From: UBA8231 sp964512165
Lineage (GTDB): Bacteria; Latescibacterota; UBA2968; UBA8231
Reading direction: 5' to 3'
DNA: 5,705 bases
NCBI GenBank assembly: GCA_964512165.1
Contig: CAZEHQ010000266.1
Span: forward strand, 1 to 5,705
Under the pieces are notes generated by a model that saw only the letters and a program-made list of their open reading frames with translations, did not search any database and was not told the origin of the DNA. Positions 4,868-5,705 of this stretch are shown in pieces. The position numbers and the translations under genes were made by a program. Numbering within the stretch: position 1 is the first letter of the stretch; every line of letters starts with the position of its first letter.

Positions 4868-5705
4868 GTGACCACCGCGACCGCCGCCGCGAACGCCGTC
4901 GAGGCCTTCCGCCGGCGCACCGGACAGGCGCCGGAGGCGGGCCCCGAGTCCCCGGGGTACGTGCGCCCGGCGCGGGCCCTGCTGGCGGGCTCGCTGCTGA
5001 GCGCCGCCGTCGCCTTCTGGGGGCCCTACAACAGCCTGATGGTGCGCGGCTCGTACCTGACCATCGACTTCACCACCGCCGCCGCCATCCTCCTGCTCTT
5101 CCTCCTGGCCCTGGTGGTCAACACCGCCCTGCGGCGGCTGCTCCCCTCCCTCTCCCTGACCACGGGGGAGCTGTCCATCACCTACCTGATGGCGGCGATC
5201 GCCTGCTCGATCTGCACCATGGGGCTGACCCTCTACCTGATCCCCATCCTGCCGGCGATCTACTACCTGGCCACCCCCGAGAACGAGTGGGCCCAGGACA
5301 TCCAGCCCTACGTCCCCCACTGGCTGGTGCCCCAGGGAGAGGACGCCATCCAGGGCTTCTACGAGGGGGTGGCGCGGGGCGAGGCGATCCCCTGGATGGT
5401 GTGGGTCAAGCCGCTGCTGGCCTGGGTCCCCGTCCTCCTCGGCCTCTACCTGGTGATGATCTCCCTGGCCGTGCTCTTCCGCCGCCAGTGGATGGAGCAC
5501 GAGCGCCTCGCCTACCCGCTGGCCCAGCTGCCCCTGGTCATGTGCTCCCAGGAGCGGGGCCGGGCCCTCAACGCCTTCTTCCGCAACCCCGTCATGTGGG
5601 CGGGCTTCGCCGTGCCCTTCCTCGTCACCTCCATGAACGGGCTGCACGCCTACCACCACTTCATCCCCGGCGTCAGCCTGTCGGCGAGCATCCCCATCCT
5701 GCCCA
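4868..5705 (+). CDS. DUF6785-like polytopic membrane protein (partial, 3' end outside window)
   Basis: The first 279 codons are present and the frame is open to the right edge. The start is GTG 4868, with AGGAG at 4858-4862 five bases before it, reading MTTATAAANAVEAFRRRTGQ. After a hydrophilic, probably cytoplasmic leader of about 35 residues come hydrophobic segments near 36-57, 70-88, 103-135 (long enough for a hairpin or two spans), 178-204 and 240-258. A charged loop at 136-176 separates the third and fourth. Motifs include AFWGPYNSLMVRGSYL (49-64), EHERLAYPLAQLPLVM (210-225) and FFRNPVMWAGFAVPFLVTS (237-255). These resemble the uncharacterised DUF6785/DUF6784 membrane proteins, which recall oligopeptide-transporter-like permeases and usually run to well over 600 residues. 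Transport is a guess; no substrate can be named. It is divergent from the ATPase gene across a 122-bp gap, so regulation through the palindrome there is possible. The family call comes from memory of these motifs. Confidence 0.75.
   Translation, partial: MTTATAAANAVEAFRRRTGQAPEAGPESPGYVRPARALLAGSLLSAAVAFWGPYNSLMVRGSYLTIDFTTAAAILLLFLLALVVNTALRRLLPSLSLTTGELSITYLMAAIACSICTMGLTLYLIPILPAIYYLATPENEWAQDIQPYVPHWLVPQGEDAIQGFYEGVARGEAIPWMVWVKPLLAWVPVLLGLYLVMISLAVLFRRQWMEHERLAYPLAQLPLVMCSQERGRALNAFFRNPVMWAGFAVPFLVTSMNGLHAYHHFIPGVSLSASIPILP

Noticed and set aside
744..4871. A very long plus-strand open frame running antisense to the ankyrin and ATPase genes
   Set aside because: It has low-complexity G/A/R/P/Q-rich translation without any domain, crosses the lactonase gene in another frame, and is the usual result of few stop codons in GC-rich DNA.
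1966..4920. A long minus-strand open frame across the lactonase and ATPase genes
   Set aside because: It lies in the wrong frame relative to the ATPase, its translation over the lactonase is a G/V/D/H-rich shadow, and it has no recognisable family.

Overview
The window is GC-rich bacterial DNA with dense coding and short intergenic gaps. It holds six genes, two of them cut by the window edges. No rRNA, tRNA, CRISPR array or transposase is visible. The organism cannot be named from the sequence. The combination of a DUF6785-type membrane protein, a large ankyrin protein, a YbhE-type lactonase and an AAA/DUF4143 ATPase would fit a high-GC environmental or metagenome-derived lineage, such as the Latescibacterota, Planctomycetota or other candidate phyla. 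That placement is inference only.

Layout, left to right. (1) Positions 1-443 on the minus strand carry a two-gene toxin-antitoxin-like cassette. A DUF433 antitoxin-like gene is followed, with a 17-base overlap, by a DUF5615 PIN-like gene that runs off the left edge. The cassette has its own sigma70-type promoter (TTGACG, 17 bp, TATAGC) and is less GC-rich than its surroundings: my hand count is 136 of 240 bases (57%) for 121-360, against 41/60 and 49/60 in sample lines of the neighbouring genes. (2) Positions 471-2363 on the minus strand encode a 630-residue ankyrin-repeat protein whose N-terminal third holds three copies of a small helical module. (3) A 118-bp gap with divergent starts leads to a plus-strand seven-bladed beta-propeller lactonase (6-phosphogluconolactonase family) at 2482-3504. 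(4) The lactonase converges on a minus-strand AAA ATPase with a DUF4143 C-terminus (3594-4745). The 89-bp gap between them contains strong GC-rich hairpins. (5) Upstream of the ATPase is a striking AT-rich perfect inverted repeat (4756-4780), probably an operator. (6) A plus-strand polytopic membrane protein of the DUF6785 type begins at GTG 4868 and runs off the right edge.

The genes do not form one obvious pathway. Only the DUF433/DUF5615 pair is clearly an operon. The ATPase and the membrane-protein gene are divergent and share a 122-bp control region; the ankyrin and lactonase genes share a 118-bp one. The points most worth a second look are the nested palindromes before the ATPase, the loss of the usual glutamate in the ATPase's nuclease-like motif, the triplicated N-terminal module of the ankyrin protein, and the promoter/operator arrangement of the toxin-antitoxin cassette. 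I found no convincing evidence of a wholly new multi-gene system.
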